Source: Methylococcaceae bacterium (GTDB taxonomy: Bacteria > Pseudomonadota > Gammaproteobacteria > Methylococcales > Methylomonadaceae). Taken from it: a stretch of DNA of 11,139 nt. Below are positions 5,168-11,139 of the stretch, piece by piece; the stretch's first letter is position 1, and each line of letters starts with the position of its first letter. The position numbers and the translations under genes were made by a program. Location of the stretch: positions 1 through 11,139 of the forward strand of contig CANNNN010000059.1 of NCBI GenBank assembly GCA_947506075.1, in the 5' to 3' direction. Below the pieces are notes generated by a model. It made no database searches, was not told where the DNA came from, and worked only from the letters and a program-made list of their open reading frames with translations.

Positions 5168-7780
5168 ATGAAAAAGATGACTAGCGCCGAATTGCGCACC
5201 GCCTTTCTGGAATTTTTTCGCGAGCGAGGGCATTCCGTACAGCCTTCCAGTTCGCTGGTTCCTGGTAATGATCCTACCTTGTTGTTTACCAATGCAGGCA
5301 TGGTGCAGTTTAAAGATGTATTCTTGGGCAGGGAACACCGAGACTTTAACAAGGCTGCGACCAGTCAGCGCTGTGTGCGGGCGGGCGGCAAGCATAATGA
5401 TCTGGAAAACGTCGGCTATACCGCAAGGCATCATACTTTTTTTGAAATGCTGGGCAATTTCAGTTTCGGCGATTATTTTAAAAAAGACGCAATCTATTAC
5501 GCCTGGGATTTTTTAACCAAGGAGTTGGGCATTCCGGCGGAAAAATTATGGGTTACGGTTTTCGATGAAGATTCGGAAGCGGAAAAAATCTGGCTGGATG
5601 AGGTCGGCATTTCGCCGATCCGATTTTCCCGTATCGGTGCCAAAGATAATTTCTGGTCTATGGGTGATGTCGGACCTTGCGGGCCTTGTACCGAGATATT
5701 TTACGATCATGGTGCTGACGTTGCCGGTGGCCCGCCGGGTTCGCCGGATGAAGAGGGCGACCGCTATATCGAAATCTGGAATCTGGTATTCATGCAATAT
5801 GACCGTGCCGCCGATGGCTCGTTAACGCCGTTGCCGAAACCCTCGGTAGATACCGGTATGGGGTTGGAGCGCATCGCGGCGGTGTTGCAGGGTGTGCATA
5901 GCAATTACGAAATCGATTTATTTCAAAAGCTGTTGATAGCGGCGGCAGGGCTTGCCGGTAGCAGCGATTTGACGCAAAGTTCGTTGCGGGTGATTGCCGA
6001 TCACATACGTTCCTGTGCCTTCCTAATTGCAGATGGCGTGATGCCCTCCAATGAAGGTCGCGGCTATGTGGTGCGCCGTATCATTCGTCGAGCGATCCGG
6101 CACGGGTATCGTTTGGGTATCCGCGAGGTCTTCTTTTATAAACTGGTAGCGCCGCTGGCTGAAGAAATGGGCGGGGCTTTTCCCGAACTTAAGGTCGCGC
6201 AAGCCCAAATTGAGCGGGTCTTAAAAAAGGAAGAACAGCGTTTTGCTGAAACCCTGGAGCAGGGCATGAAGATTCTGGAAGCCTGCGTCGCGAAAATGGA
6301 AGGCTCGGTGATCCCCGGCGATACCGTGTTTCAGCTTTATGATACTTATGGTTTTCCGGTTGACTTGACCGCCGATTTTGCCCGCGAACATCATCTGATC
6401 GTTGATCATGCGGGATTTGACATAGCCATGTCTGCTCAGCGGGACAGGGCGCGGTCTGCAAGCAGTTTTGGCGCGGATTACGATCAGGATATCAAGCTTG
6501 ATGCACAGACCGAATTTACCGGCTATAGCCAGCTTGACGATCAGGTGCATATCATCGGGCTATATAAAAAAGGTCAGCCGGTAACCAGTTTACAGGATGG
6601 CGAAGAAGGTATTGTTGTTCTGGACAAGACGCCGTTCTATGCCGAGTCCGGCGGCCAGATCGGCGATTGCGGTAAAATAGAGGCGGATGGCGCGGTCTTT
6701 GAAGTCACCGATACCCAAAAGCAGGGCGGCAACCTGTTCTTGCATAAAGGTAAGTTGATTTCGGGGATACTCACCAATGGTCAGTTATGTGATGCTCGTG
6801 TCAGTGCGGCAGAACGAAAAGCCACAGAGCTTAATCATTCCGCGACTCATTTGCTGCATGCAGCATTAAGGCAGGTTTTGGGCGATCATGTTGCGCAGAA
6901 AGGCTCCCTGGTTAATCCCGAACGCTTACGTTTTGACTTTTCTCATTTTGAGCCGGTCACATCTGCTGAAATCAGCGCTGTCGAACGGATTGTTAACGAG
7001 CAGATACGCTTGAATAAGCCTGTTATCTCAAAAATTATGGCCAAAGAGGAGGCGGTTAACGCCGGTGCGATGGCTTTGTTTGGCGAAAAATACGGCGATG
7101 AAGTCAGAGTATTAAAAATCGGCGAGTTCTCAACCGAGCTTTGCGGCGGCACGCATGTCGAACGGGCAGGGGATATAGGCTGCTTTAAAATCATTAGTGA
7201 AACCGGTGTGGCCTCAGGTGTTAGGCGCATCGAAGGGGTTACTGGTGGTGGTTGTGTTGATTTTATAGCAGGTCGCGATAAGGCGCTTGCGAATATTGCC
7301 AGTCTGGTAAAAAGCGCACCGGAAAAAGCGTCGGAAAAAGTCGAACAACTGATAGAGAAGAACCGGTTGTTGGAAAAGCAACTTGAACGCTTGCATGCAA
7401 AGCTCGCCAGTTCTGCGGGTAGCGAACTGGGCGCTCTAGCTGTCGATGTCCAGGATATCAAGGTGTTGGCTGTCAAGTTGGATGATGTTGATTCCAAATC
7501 CCTCAGAGACATGGTTGAGCAATTAAAAAACAAATTGGGTCGTGCCGCTGTGGTGTTGGCAGTTGTCGACGGTGACAAGGTCAGTTTGACTGCCGGTGTG
7601 ACTAAAGATCTTGTGGGGCAGATAAAAGCCGGTGATCTGGTCAATTTTGTTGCGACTAAAGTTGGCGGTAAAGGCGGTGGTAAGCCTGATTTGGCCATGG
7701 CCGGTGGTAACGACCCATCCGGTTTGACTGAAGCCTTGGCTCAGGTTCCTGCCTGGGTGAAATCGCAACTGATCTTGTAG
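5168..7780 (+). CDS. alaS: Alanyl-tRNA synthetase
   Basis: A full-length 870-residue class II synthetase that charges tRNA-Ala and hydrolyses mischarged Ser/Gly-tRNA-Ala. The aminoacylation domain includes RCVRAGGKHNDLENVG (68-83), FFEMLGNFSFGDYF (91-104) and motif 3 DTGMGLERIA (228-237). The editing-site metal ligands are His557 and His561 (HSATH) plus Cys659 and His663 (CGGTH). A coiled coil sits near 705-735, and the C-terminal DHHA1/C-Ala domain has GGKGGGKPDLAMAGG (833-847). A second ATG in frame, nine bases downstream (5177), would give MTSAELR, as in many homologues; neither start has a clear ribosome binding site. It lies 22 bases after recX with no visible promoter or terminator and is probably co-transcribed with recA-recX. 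Confidence 0.99.
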   Translation: MKKMTSAELRTAFLEFFRERGHSVQPSSSLVPGNDPTLLFTNAGMVQFKDVFLGREHRDFNKAATSQRCVRAGGKHNDLENVGYTARHHTFFEMLGNFSFGDYFKKDAIYYAWDFLTKELGIPAEKLWVTVFDEDSEAEKIWLDEVGISPIRFSRIGAKDNFWSMGDVGPCGPCTEIFYDHGADVAGGPPGSPDEEGDRYIEIWNLVFMQYDRAADGSLTPLPKPSVDTGMGLERIAAVLQGVHSNYEIDLFQKLLIAAAGLAGSSDLTQSSLRVIADHIRSCAFLIADGVMPSNEGRGYVVRRIIRRAIRHGYRLGIREVFFYKLVAPLAEEMGGAFPELKVAQAQIERVLKKEEQRFAETLEQGMKILEACVAKMEGSVIPGDTVFQLYDTYGFPVDLTADFAREHHLIVDHAGFDIAMSAQRDRARSASSFGADYDQDIKLDAQTEFTGYSQLDDQVHIIGLYKKGQPVTSLQDGEEGIVVLDKTPFYAESGGQIGDCGKIEADGAVFEVTDTQKQGGNLFLHKGKLISGILTNGQLCDARVSAAERKATELNHSATHLLHAALRQVLGDHVAQKGSLVNPERLRFDFSHFEPVTSAEISAVERIVNEQIRLNKPVISKIMAKEEAVNAGAMALFGEKYGDEVRVLKIGEFSTELCGGTHVERAGDIGCFKIISETGVASGVRRIEGVTGGGCVDFIAGRDKALANIASLVKSAPEKASEKVEQLIEKNRLLEKQLERLHAKLASSAGSELGALAVDVQDIKVLAVKLDDVDSKSLRDMVEQLKNKLGRAAVVLAVVDGDKVSLTAGVTKDLVGQIKAGDLVNFVATKVGGKGGGKPDLAMAGGNDPSGLTEALAQVPAWVKSQLIL

Positions 7781-7790
7781 AAGGTTTGAA

Positions 7791-9017
7791 ATGGCATTAT
7801 ACGTATACAAATTTGGCGGCACTTCGGTAGGTACTGTCGAGCGCATTAAGGTGGTCGCCGAAAAGGTTAAAAAGGCCCATGATTTGGGTGATCAAATTAT
7901 CGTCGTGGTTTCTGCGATGAGTGGTGAGACCAATCGCCTGGTTGCTTTGGCCAAAGACATACAGCAAAGCCCTAGTGAGCGGGAAATCGACGTGTTGCTG
8001 TCAACCGGCGAGCAGGTCACTGTTGCGTTGGTCAGTATGGCGCTGCTTGAACTAGGCTGCGATGCCTGTTCTTATACCGGCAGCCAGGTAAGGATATTGA
8101 CCGACAGCAGTCACACCAAAGCAAGAATACGCGAGATAGATGATGCGCGCATTCGAGCAGATCTTGAGGCAGGCAAGGTGGTGGTGGTCGCCGGTTTTCA
8201 GGGTGTGGATGAGCAGGGCAATATCACTACTCTGGGGCGAGGCGGGTCTGACACAACTGCGGTCGCGTTGGCTGCAGCTTTGAAAGCTGACGAATGCCAT
8301 ATTTATACCGATGTGGACGGCGTTTACACCACCGATCCCAGAGTAGAGCCGAAAGCCCGTAGGCTTGATAAAATTACTTTTGAGGAAATGTTGGAAATGG
8401 CAAGCCTCGGTTCAAAAGTGTTGCAGATCAGATCGGTAGAATTTGCCGGAAAATATAACGTTGCGCTACGCGTATTATCATCATTTGAAGAAGGTAAGGG
8501 TACGCTCATTACCTACGAGGAATCACAAGTGGAAAGTGCTTTAATTTCAGGAATCGCCTTTAATCGGGATGAGGCTAAGTTAACCATCACCGGCGTGCCT
8601 GATTTACCGGGAGTAGCCTTTAAAATATTGGGCCCCATAGCTGATGCTAATATTGAAATTGATATGATCATTCAGAATATTGCTGATGATGCGACTACGG
8701 ATTTTACCTTTACTGTGCACCGCAATGATTATCAGCGGGCGAAAACCTTGCTGGATGAAACCTGCGTGGAATTGGGGGCCAGGAGGGTTACTGGCGATGA
8801 AAGCATAGTTAAGGTGTCAATTGTCGGTGTAGGTATGCGTTCTCACTCAGGTATTGCTAGCACCATGTTTAAGGCTTTGGCTGATGAAAACATTAATATC
8901 AGGATGATTTCAACATCCGAGATTAAAATATCGGTTGTAGTCGATGAAAAATATCTGGAGCTTGCCGTCAGGACCTTGCATGCTGCATTTAAGTTAGATC
9001 AGAAAATAGCATCTTAG
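7791..9017 (+). CDS. lysC: Aspartokinase (monofunctional, two ACT domains)
   Basis: A 408-residue aspartate kinase that makes aspartyl phosphate from aspartate and ATP, the first step toward lysine, threonine, methionine and diaminopimelate. The kinase signature KFGGTSVG is at 7-14. The nucleotide-binding parts include TLGRGGSDTTA (147-157) and TDVDGVYTTDPR (173-184). Two regulatory ACT domains occupy about 262-335 and 342-405, the latter with INIRMISTSEIKIS; they imply feedback control by lysine and/or threonine, as known for this family. The gene starts ten bases after the alaS stop with AAGG six bases before ATG. No homoserine dehydrogenase domain is fused. Confidence 0.98.
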   Translation: MALYVYKFGGTSVGTVERIKVVAEKVKKAHDLGDQIIVVVSAMSGETNRLVALAKDIQQSPSEREIDVLLSTGEQVTVALVSMALLELGCDACSYTGSQVRILTDSSHTKARIREIDDARIRADLEAGKVVVVAGFQGVDEQGNITTLGRGGSDTTAVALAAALKADECHIYTDVDGVYTTDPRVEPKARRLDKITFEEMLEMASLGSKVLQIRSVEFAGKYNVALRVLSSFEEGKGTLITYEESQVESALISGIAFNRDEAKLTITGVPDLPGVAFKILGPIADANIEIDMIIQNIADDATTDFTFTVHRNDYQRAKTLLDETCVELGARRVTGDESIVKVSIVGVGMRSHSGIASTMFKALADENINIRMISTSEIKISVVVDEKYLELAVRTLHAAFKLDQKIAS

Positions 9018-9041
9018 GCTTTATTTATAATAAAAATCTGC

Positions 9042-9047
9042 TATAAT
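9042..9047 (+). promoter_or_regulatory. Putative csrA promoter -10 element
   Basis: A perfect TATAAT lies in the lysC-csrA gap (9042-9047). The matching -35 is weak: TTTATT at 9020-9025 with a 16-base spacer. It would give a leader of about 55-60 bases. Read-through from lysC is also possible, since no clear terminator separates the genes. Confidence 0.5.
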
Positions 9048-9064
9048 TGGCCGTCTTGGTTGGA

Positions 9065-9082
9065 TGCTGTTTAAGAACAGTA
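9065..9082 (+). promoter_or_regulatory. Hairpin in the csrA leader
   Basis: TGCTGTT (9065-9071) pairs with AACAGTA (9076-9082), including one G-U pair, around the loop TAAG. The GGA core of the ribosome binding site AGGGAG (9099-9104, five bases from ATG) lies downstream. CsrA represses its own translation through GGA sites in some relatives, so autoregulation is possible here. That is inference. Confidence 0.35.
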
Positions 9083-9109
9083 CGTTTTTAACATATATAG
9101 GGAGTAGCC

Positions 9110-9310
9110 ATGCTTATCTTGACTCGTCGGGTAGGAGAAACGTTGATGATTGGTGATGAAGTAACGGTCACTGTTCTTGGAGTCAAAGGAAATCAGGTTC
9201 GCATAGGTGTTAACGCACCAAAAGAAGTTTCTGTTCACAGGGAAGAAATCTACGAAAGAATCAAAAAAGAACAGAATGAGCCAACAGGCTTGACTGGATC
9301 TGAAGAATAA
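9110..9310 (+). CDS. csrA: Carbon storage regulator CsrA/RsmA
   Basis: A 66-residue homodimeric RNA-binding protein that controls translation and stability of mRNAs by binding GGA motifs. It is nearly canonical: MLILTRRVGETLMIGD at the N-terminus, then VNAPKEVSVHREEIYERI. The RNA-contact residues Leu4 and Arg44 are both present. The strong ribosome binding site AGGGAG (9099-9104) fixes the start. It sits between lysC and tRNA-Ser, as in pseudomonads. Confidence 0.98.
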   Translation: MLILTRRVGETLMIGDEVTVTVLGVKGNQVRIGVNAPKEVSVHREEIYERIKKEQNEPTGLTGSEE

Positions 9311-9379
9311 ATTTGAAGAAAATTTTTTATGAGTTCAACAAGAACTTAAGTGCAATGTAAGCTTAGGATTTAGGTTTTA

Positions 9380-9400
9380 TTTGAGAGGATCTCTCTCAAA
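9380..9400 (+). terminator. Hairpin between csrA and tRNA-Ser, possible terminator
   Basis: TTTGAGAG (9380-9387) pairs perfectly with CTCTCAAA (9393-9400) around a five-base loop. There is no uridine run after it, so intrinsic termination of csrA would be weak. It may instead act in RNA processing. Confidence 0.35.
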
Positions 9401-9447
9401 CATCTCTAGGAACAAGGCTGTAGTTTTAAGAGATACATCATTTATTT

Positions 9448-9539
9448 GGAGAGTTGGCCGAGAGGCTGAAGGCGCTCCCCTGCTAAGGGAGTATGGGTTT
9501 TATCGCCCATCGAGGGTTCGAATCCCTCACTCTCCGCCA
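9448..9539 (+). tRNA. tRNA-Ser(GCU)
   Basis: A 92-base class II tRNA with encoded CCA. Acceptor GGAGAGT (9448-9454) pairs with ACTCTCC before discriminator G (9536) and CCA (9537-9539). The anticodon stem CTCCC/GGGAG (9475-9479/9487-9491) encloses loop CTGCTAA with anticodon GCT at 9482-9484. A long variable arm (ATGGG/CCCAT around TTTTATCG) is typical of tRNA-Ser, and the T arm has GGTTCGAATCC. It reads AGC/AGU codons. The 3' half is a plausible attachment site for the mobile element that follows. Confidence 0.97.
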
Positions 9540-9550
9540 TATATTTTTGC

Positions 9551-9586
9551 AAGTCGTTGATTTTAAAAAAATAAAAAAGACGACTT
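9551..9586. repeat. Inverted repeat beside the tRNA gene
   Basis: AAGTCGT (9551-9557) and its exact complement ACGACTT (9580-9586) flank a 22-base, A-rich spacer just after the tRNA. No uridine run follows the right arm. It may be a weak terminator for the tRNA or part of an attachment region. Confidence 0.5.
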
Positions 9587-9591
9587 TCATT

Positions 9592-9615
9592 CCCGCCCTA
9601 ACTCCCGCCCTAACT
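9592..9615. repeat. Two tandem 12-bp repeats (CCCGCCCTAACT)
   Basis: Exact copies lie at 9592-9603 and 9604-9615, about 55 bp past the tRNA 3' end. Short GC-rich direct repeats near a tRNA attachment site resemble arm-type binding sites for tyrosine integrases. That function is inferred from position only. Confidence 0.6.
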
Positions 9616-9691
9616 TTGGCGCTGGTTTCAATTGAACCTCGTTGAATAAACCACTGGCAATCTCTGCCAATTATCAATAAATTCCACGAAC

Positions 9692-9714
9692 AAAAAAACC
9701 GATCATAAGACCGG
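9692..9714 (-). terminator. Intrinsic terminator of the minus-strand phage-like block
   Basis: On the minus strand, CCGGTC-TTAT-GATCGG (9714-9699) forms a six-pair stem, including one G-U, followed directly by seven T (9698-9692). It lies 54 bases beyond the stop of the last minus-strand gene and would stop transcription before the tRNA. Confidence 0.75.
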
Positions 9715-9722
9715 CCTTAATT

Positions 9723-9761
9723 GTTTCATCGCTGTGTCAATATGAAACGTCATTGAAACAA
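9723..9761. repeat. TGAAAC repeat cluster
   Basis: TGAAAC occurs at 9743-9748 and 9754-9759, 11 bp apart, and in inverse orientation (GTTTCA) at 9723-9728. The outer pair extends to TTGTTTCA (9721-9728) against TGAAACAA (9754-9761). It sits between the terminator and the last phage-like gene and could bind an element-encoded protein. Confidence 0.5.
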
Positions 9762-9767
9762 GCCAAT

Positions 9768-10046
9768 TTAAACCATAGACGGTAATATCTGCCCAGGCTC
9801 ATAGATGGGGGCGAATACATGCCGACCTGTACCAGGAGGCCAGACGACTAACTCACCACACCTTTTATGCAAGCTTTCCTCTGATTCTTCCGGTAGTCGC
9901 ATTATTTCCGATCCGTTTTTGTCGCAGCGATAGCCTATAGGCTCAAAACCACTGCAATCAATTATGAATCGCTGAATGTGAATAATGGCGGCCTCTGGAT
10001 TTATAGTTGCTTCTAATTTGCTGACTCTGTTTTTTAATAGGCTCAT
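9768..10046 (-). CDS. Small phage-like coiled-coil protein (92 aa)
   Basis: Not recognised with certainty. It begins MSLLKNRVSKLEATI, a short amphipathic, coiled-coil-like tag shared with the two genes upstream. A strand-rich part (IIHIQRFIIDC), an acidic helix (LPEESEESLHKRCGE) and a final strand region (LVVWPP...HVFAPIY) follow. There are three cysteines and no membrane segment. Its ATG overlaps the stop of the preceding gene (ATGA, 10043-10046), so translation is probably coupled; AGAGG lies seven bases upstream. It is the last gene before the terminator at 9692-9714. Confidence 0.7.
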   Translation of the reverse strand: MSLLKNRVSKLEATINPEAAIIHIQRFIIDCSGFEPIGYRCDKNGSEIMRLPEESEESLHKRCGELVVWPPGTGRHVFAPIYEPGQILPSMV

Positions 10047-10243
10047 GCTGCCGCCTCTGTTAATGCAACAATTTCGACACGGCAGATTTTAGGATCAATA
10101 CCAGGATTTCGACCACGCCATGATTCAATCTGCTTTGCCTCGCTACCCATGCCAAACAGGTTTCTAGCAAGCACAATGCAATCGTTGCCAAACGATCCAC
10201 CTTTCAATTCCAGCGCTGCCACTCTCTTTTCCAATATACTCAT
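10043..10243 (-). CDS. Small phage-like coiled-coil protein (66 aa)
   Basis: No family recognised. It starts MSILEKRVAALELKG, matching the tag of its neighbours. A strand (DCIVLARNLFG), a polar helix (SEAKQIESWRGR) and a final strand (KICRVEIVALTEAAA) follow. It overlaps both neighbours by ATGA (10240-10243 upstream, 10043-10046 downstream). The layout suggests a duplicated and diverged paralogue of the flanking genes. The weak ribosome binding site suggests dependence on coupling. Confidence 0.65.
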   Translation of the reverse strand: MSILEKRVAALELKGGSFGNDCIVLARNLFGMGSEAKQIESWRGRNPGIDPKICRVEIVALTEAAA

Positions 10244-10416
10244 AATCTTAAATCCACCGGTGATACATAGATAACTGTTGTCGGCCTTGCGCCACCATCA
10301 GCAAGGTGTCGCTCAAGGGCTGCTTCATTGGTTTCGCCACCATCAACAGCAATCAATACTGTGCTGACTGGTTTCAGGTCTTGCTCGATTTTTAATACTC
10401 TGTTTTTTAAGCTCAT
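10240..10416 (-). CDS. Small phage-like coiled-coil protein (58 aa)
   Basis: A 58-residue protein found by reading the minus strand from the ATG at 10416. It starts MSLKNRVLKIEQDLK, the same tag as the next two genes. A strand (STVLIAVDGGE), a helix (TNEAALERHLADGGA) and a strand (TTVIYVSP) follow. A good ribosome binding site, GGAAGG (10423-10428), lies inside the end of the upstream gene, and the start overlaps that gene's stop by ATGA (10413-10416). Its own stop overlaps the next start in the same way. It fills what would otherwise be the only gap in the array. Function unknown. Confidence 0.65.
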   Translation of the reverse strand: MSLKNRVLKIEQDLKPVSTVLIAVDGGETNEAALERHLADGGARPTTVIYVSPVDLRL

Positions 10417-10679
10417 TTTTTACCTTCCAAAATTTCGATTCTCTTTTCTAAATCCGATCCCTCGATCACTTTGGCGACTGCCTGCAATACCCAAACCAAC
10501 TTGGTCGAGTCCTGCACATCAATTACGCCGCTTCTAGCCTCTCTGTAGAGCTTTGCCATTTCACTTTTTACATCGCCCAGGCTGTCAAGCTTGCACCGGT
10601 AACGCTGGCCTTTCTGAGGGGTTAGGGTCTCCACCGCGCCTGTCGCGCCGTCTATTTCAACGGGGTGTTTATTCGTCAT
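10413..10679 (-). CDS. Phage-type hypothetical protein (88 aa)
   Basis: The central block LGDVKSEMAKLYREARSGVIDVQDSTKLVWVLQAVAKVIEGSDLEKRIEILE is a pattern I know from small hypothetical proteins in prophage packaging regions (D.R.EMA..YREAR.G.I...D.T.L...L). These usually sit near the terminase genes and have no assigned role. It is mostly helical, and the C-terminus is a short coiled coil (DLEKRIEILEG) much like the N-terminal tags of the next three proteins. The ribosome binding site is GGCAGG a few bases before ATG. It is the first gene of the ATGA-linked array. Confidence 0.75.
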   Translation of the reverse strand: MTNKHPVEIDGATGAVETLTPQKGQRYRCKLDSLGDVKSEMAKLYREARSGVIDVQDSTKLVWVLQAVAKVIEGSDLEKRIEILEGKK

Positions 10680-10772
10680 ATTTTAACCTGCCATTTTTTC
10701 GTCTGCCTGCTGTGTTGATATTTGTAACATTAATCAATATCAGGTAATCCATAATCACGGCTAACGATTCCG

Positions 10773-11138
10773 TCACTTGATAAAACCTTTTTCCTTTAAC
10801 TCCTTAGTCGCTGCTGTAAGTGTAATTTCACCGGCCATAATTCGCTCAACCATTTCAGGTGATACGCTTGCAATGGCTTTTGCTTCTAAAACTAGCTTTA
10901 CACTTACGCCAACTAATTTTGCTGCTTGCTGTATTACTGCAAGGTTTAATCCTCTGCGCTCCAATTCGTCAACAAGCTCGTTATCTGTAGCTGACTGAAG
11001 ATTTATTGAGCTAGACACGCCCAGCTTCGCATCTTCGATCATTGGCAACAGCTCAACCGGCACACGGACGACAACAGTCTGCTTTTTGCTTGGTTTTCTA
11101 CCTGCGCCCTCTCGGACACCACCACGATTTGATTCCAT
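10773..11138 (-). CDS. Phage/plasmid-type DNA-binding protein (121 aa)
   Basis: The N-terminus GGVREGAGRKPSKKQ (residues 5-19) is the basic, glycine-rich tail seen in many phage small DNA-binding and terminase-associated proteins. VVVRVPVELLPMIEDAK follows, a ribbon-like VRVP segment as in relatives. The C-terminal half is helical (LVGVSVKLVLEAKAIASVSPEMVERIMAGEITLTAATKELK) and recalls the helix-turn-helix part of ParB-like or phage regulator proteins (AKAIA..SPE....I..GE..L..A). A role in DNA recognition is inferred. The start ATG is at the window edge (11136-11138), so a longer upstream start cannot be excluded. The next gene begins 93 bp downstream. Confidence 0.7.
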   Translation of the reverse strand: MESNRGGVREGAGRKPSKKQTVVVRVPVELLPMIEDAKLGVSSSINLQSATDNELVDELERRGLNLAVIQQAAKLVGVSVKLVLEAKAIASVSPEMVERIMAGEITLTAATKELKEKGFIK

Positions 11139-11139
11139 A

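Larger units (their letters stand above)
9540..11139. mobile_element. Putative prophage or integrative element end at tRNA-Ser
   Basis: Directly 3' of tRNA-Ser(GCU) the gene content changes from housekeeping genes on the + strand to small phage-like genes on the minus strand. Repeats that could be integrase arm sites (9592-9615) and a terminator lie between them. No integrase and no second copy of the tRNA 3' end is visible, so the far boundary lies outside the window. Inferred from context. Confidence 0.6.

Noticed and set aside
6943..7698. Minus-strand 251-codon ORF inside alaS
   Set aside because: It is an antisense shadow of a clear alanyl-tRNA synthetase. The translation is serine, threonine and leucine rich with no domain.
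9483..9677. Minus-strand 64-codon ORF ending in VRDSNPRW...
   Set aside because: It is antisense to tRNA-Ser; the RDSNPR pattern is the usual artefact of translating a tRNA T arm backwards. There is no ribosome binding site.
10669..10752. 26-codon minus-strand ORF between the two right-hand phage-like genes
   Set aside because: No ribosome binding site, very short, no recognised family, and it overlaps the following gene.

Overview
The window looks like the chromosome of a gammaproteobacterium with moderate GC content. The anchor is the gene run recA-recX-alaS-lysC-csrA-tRNA-Ser(GCU), all on the + strand. This order is familiar from gammaproteobacteria such as pseudomonads, and it also fits gammaproteobacterial methanotrophs. 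The methanotroph placement is my inference only; no methane-oxidation gene is present.

Left part (1-3600): a decayed accessory stretch. It holds a minus-strand DyP-type peroxidase whose haem-pocket motifs are intact but which stops short of the family's usual C-terminus. A gene-poor kilobase follows (1328-2387). It contains the last 46 codons of a lost multicopper oxidase gene, a perfect 38-bp palindrome, and a doubtful small zinc-ribbon-like ORF. Next comes a winged-helix/AAA ATPase transcription regulator. An exact 11-bp tandem duplication in its Walker B segment breaks it, and it also loses its C-terminus just before recA. Three TTGTTA hexamers at an exact 11-bp period lie upstream of the regulator, the arrangement expected for a winged-helix operator.

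Centre (3568-9310): core housekeeping genes. recA (recombinase) and recX (its modulator) are almost fused: same frame, two codons apart, with a UUG start on recX. alaS (alanyl-tRNA synthetase) and lysC (aspartokinase with two ACT domains) follow closely and are probably co-transcribed. csrA (post-transcriptional regulator) has its own likely promoter and a strong ribosome binding site. No canonical gammaproteobacterial SOS box is visible upstream of recA.

Right part (9448-11139): tRNA-Ser(GCU), then AT-rich DNA with inverted and tandem repeats, then a minus-strand block of small phage-like genes running toward the tRNA and ending at an intrinsic terminator. Four of these genes are linked by ATGA stop-start overlaps, and three encode short proteins with the same N-terminal coiled-coil tag (MS-L/I-...RV..LE). 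This is most simply one end of a prophage or integrative element inserted at the tRNA gene. No integrase or second attachment site lies in the window. The overlapping array of look-alike mini-proteins is the most likely place for something undescribed.
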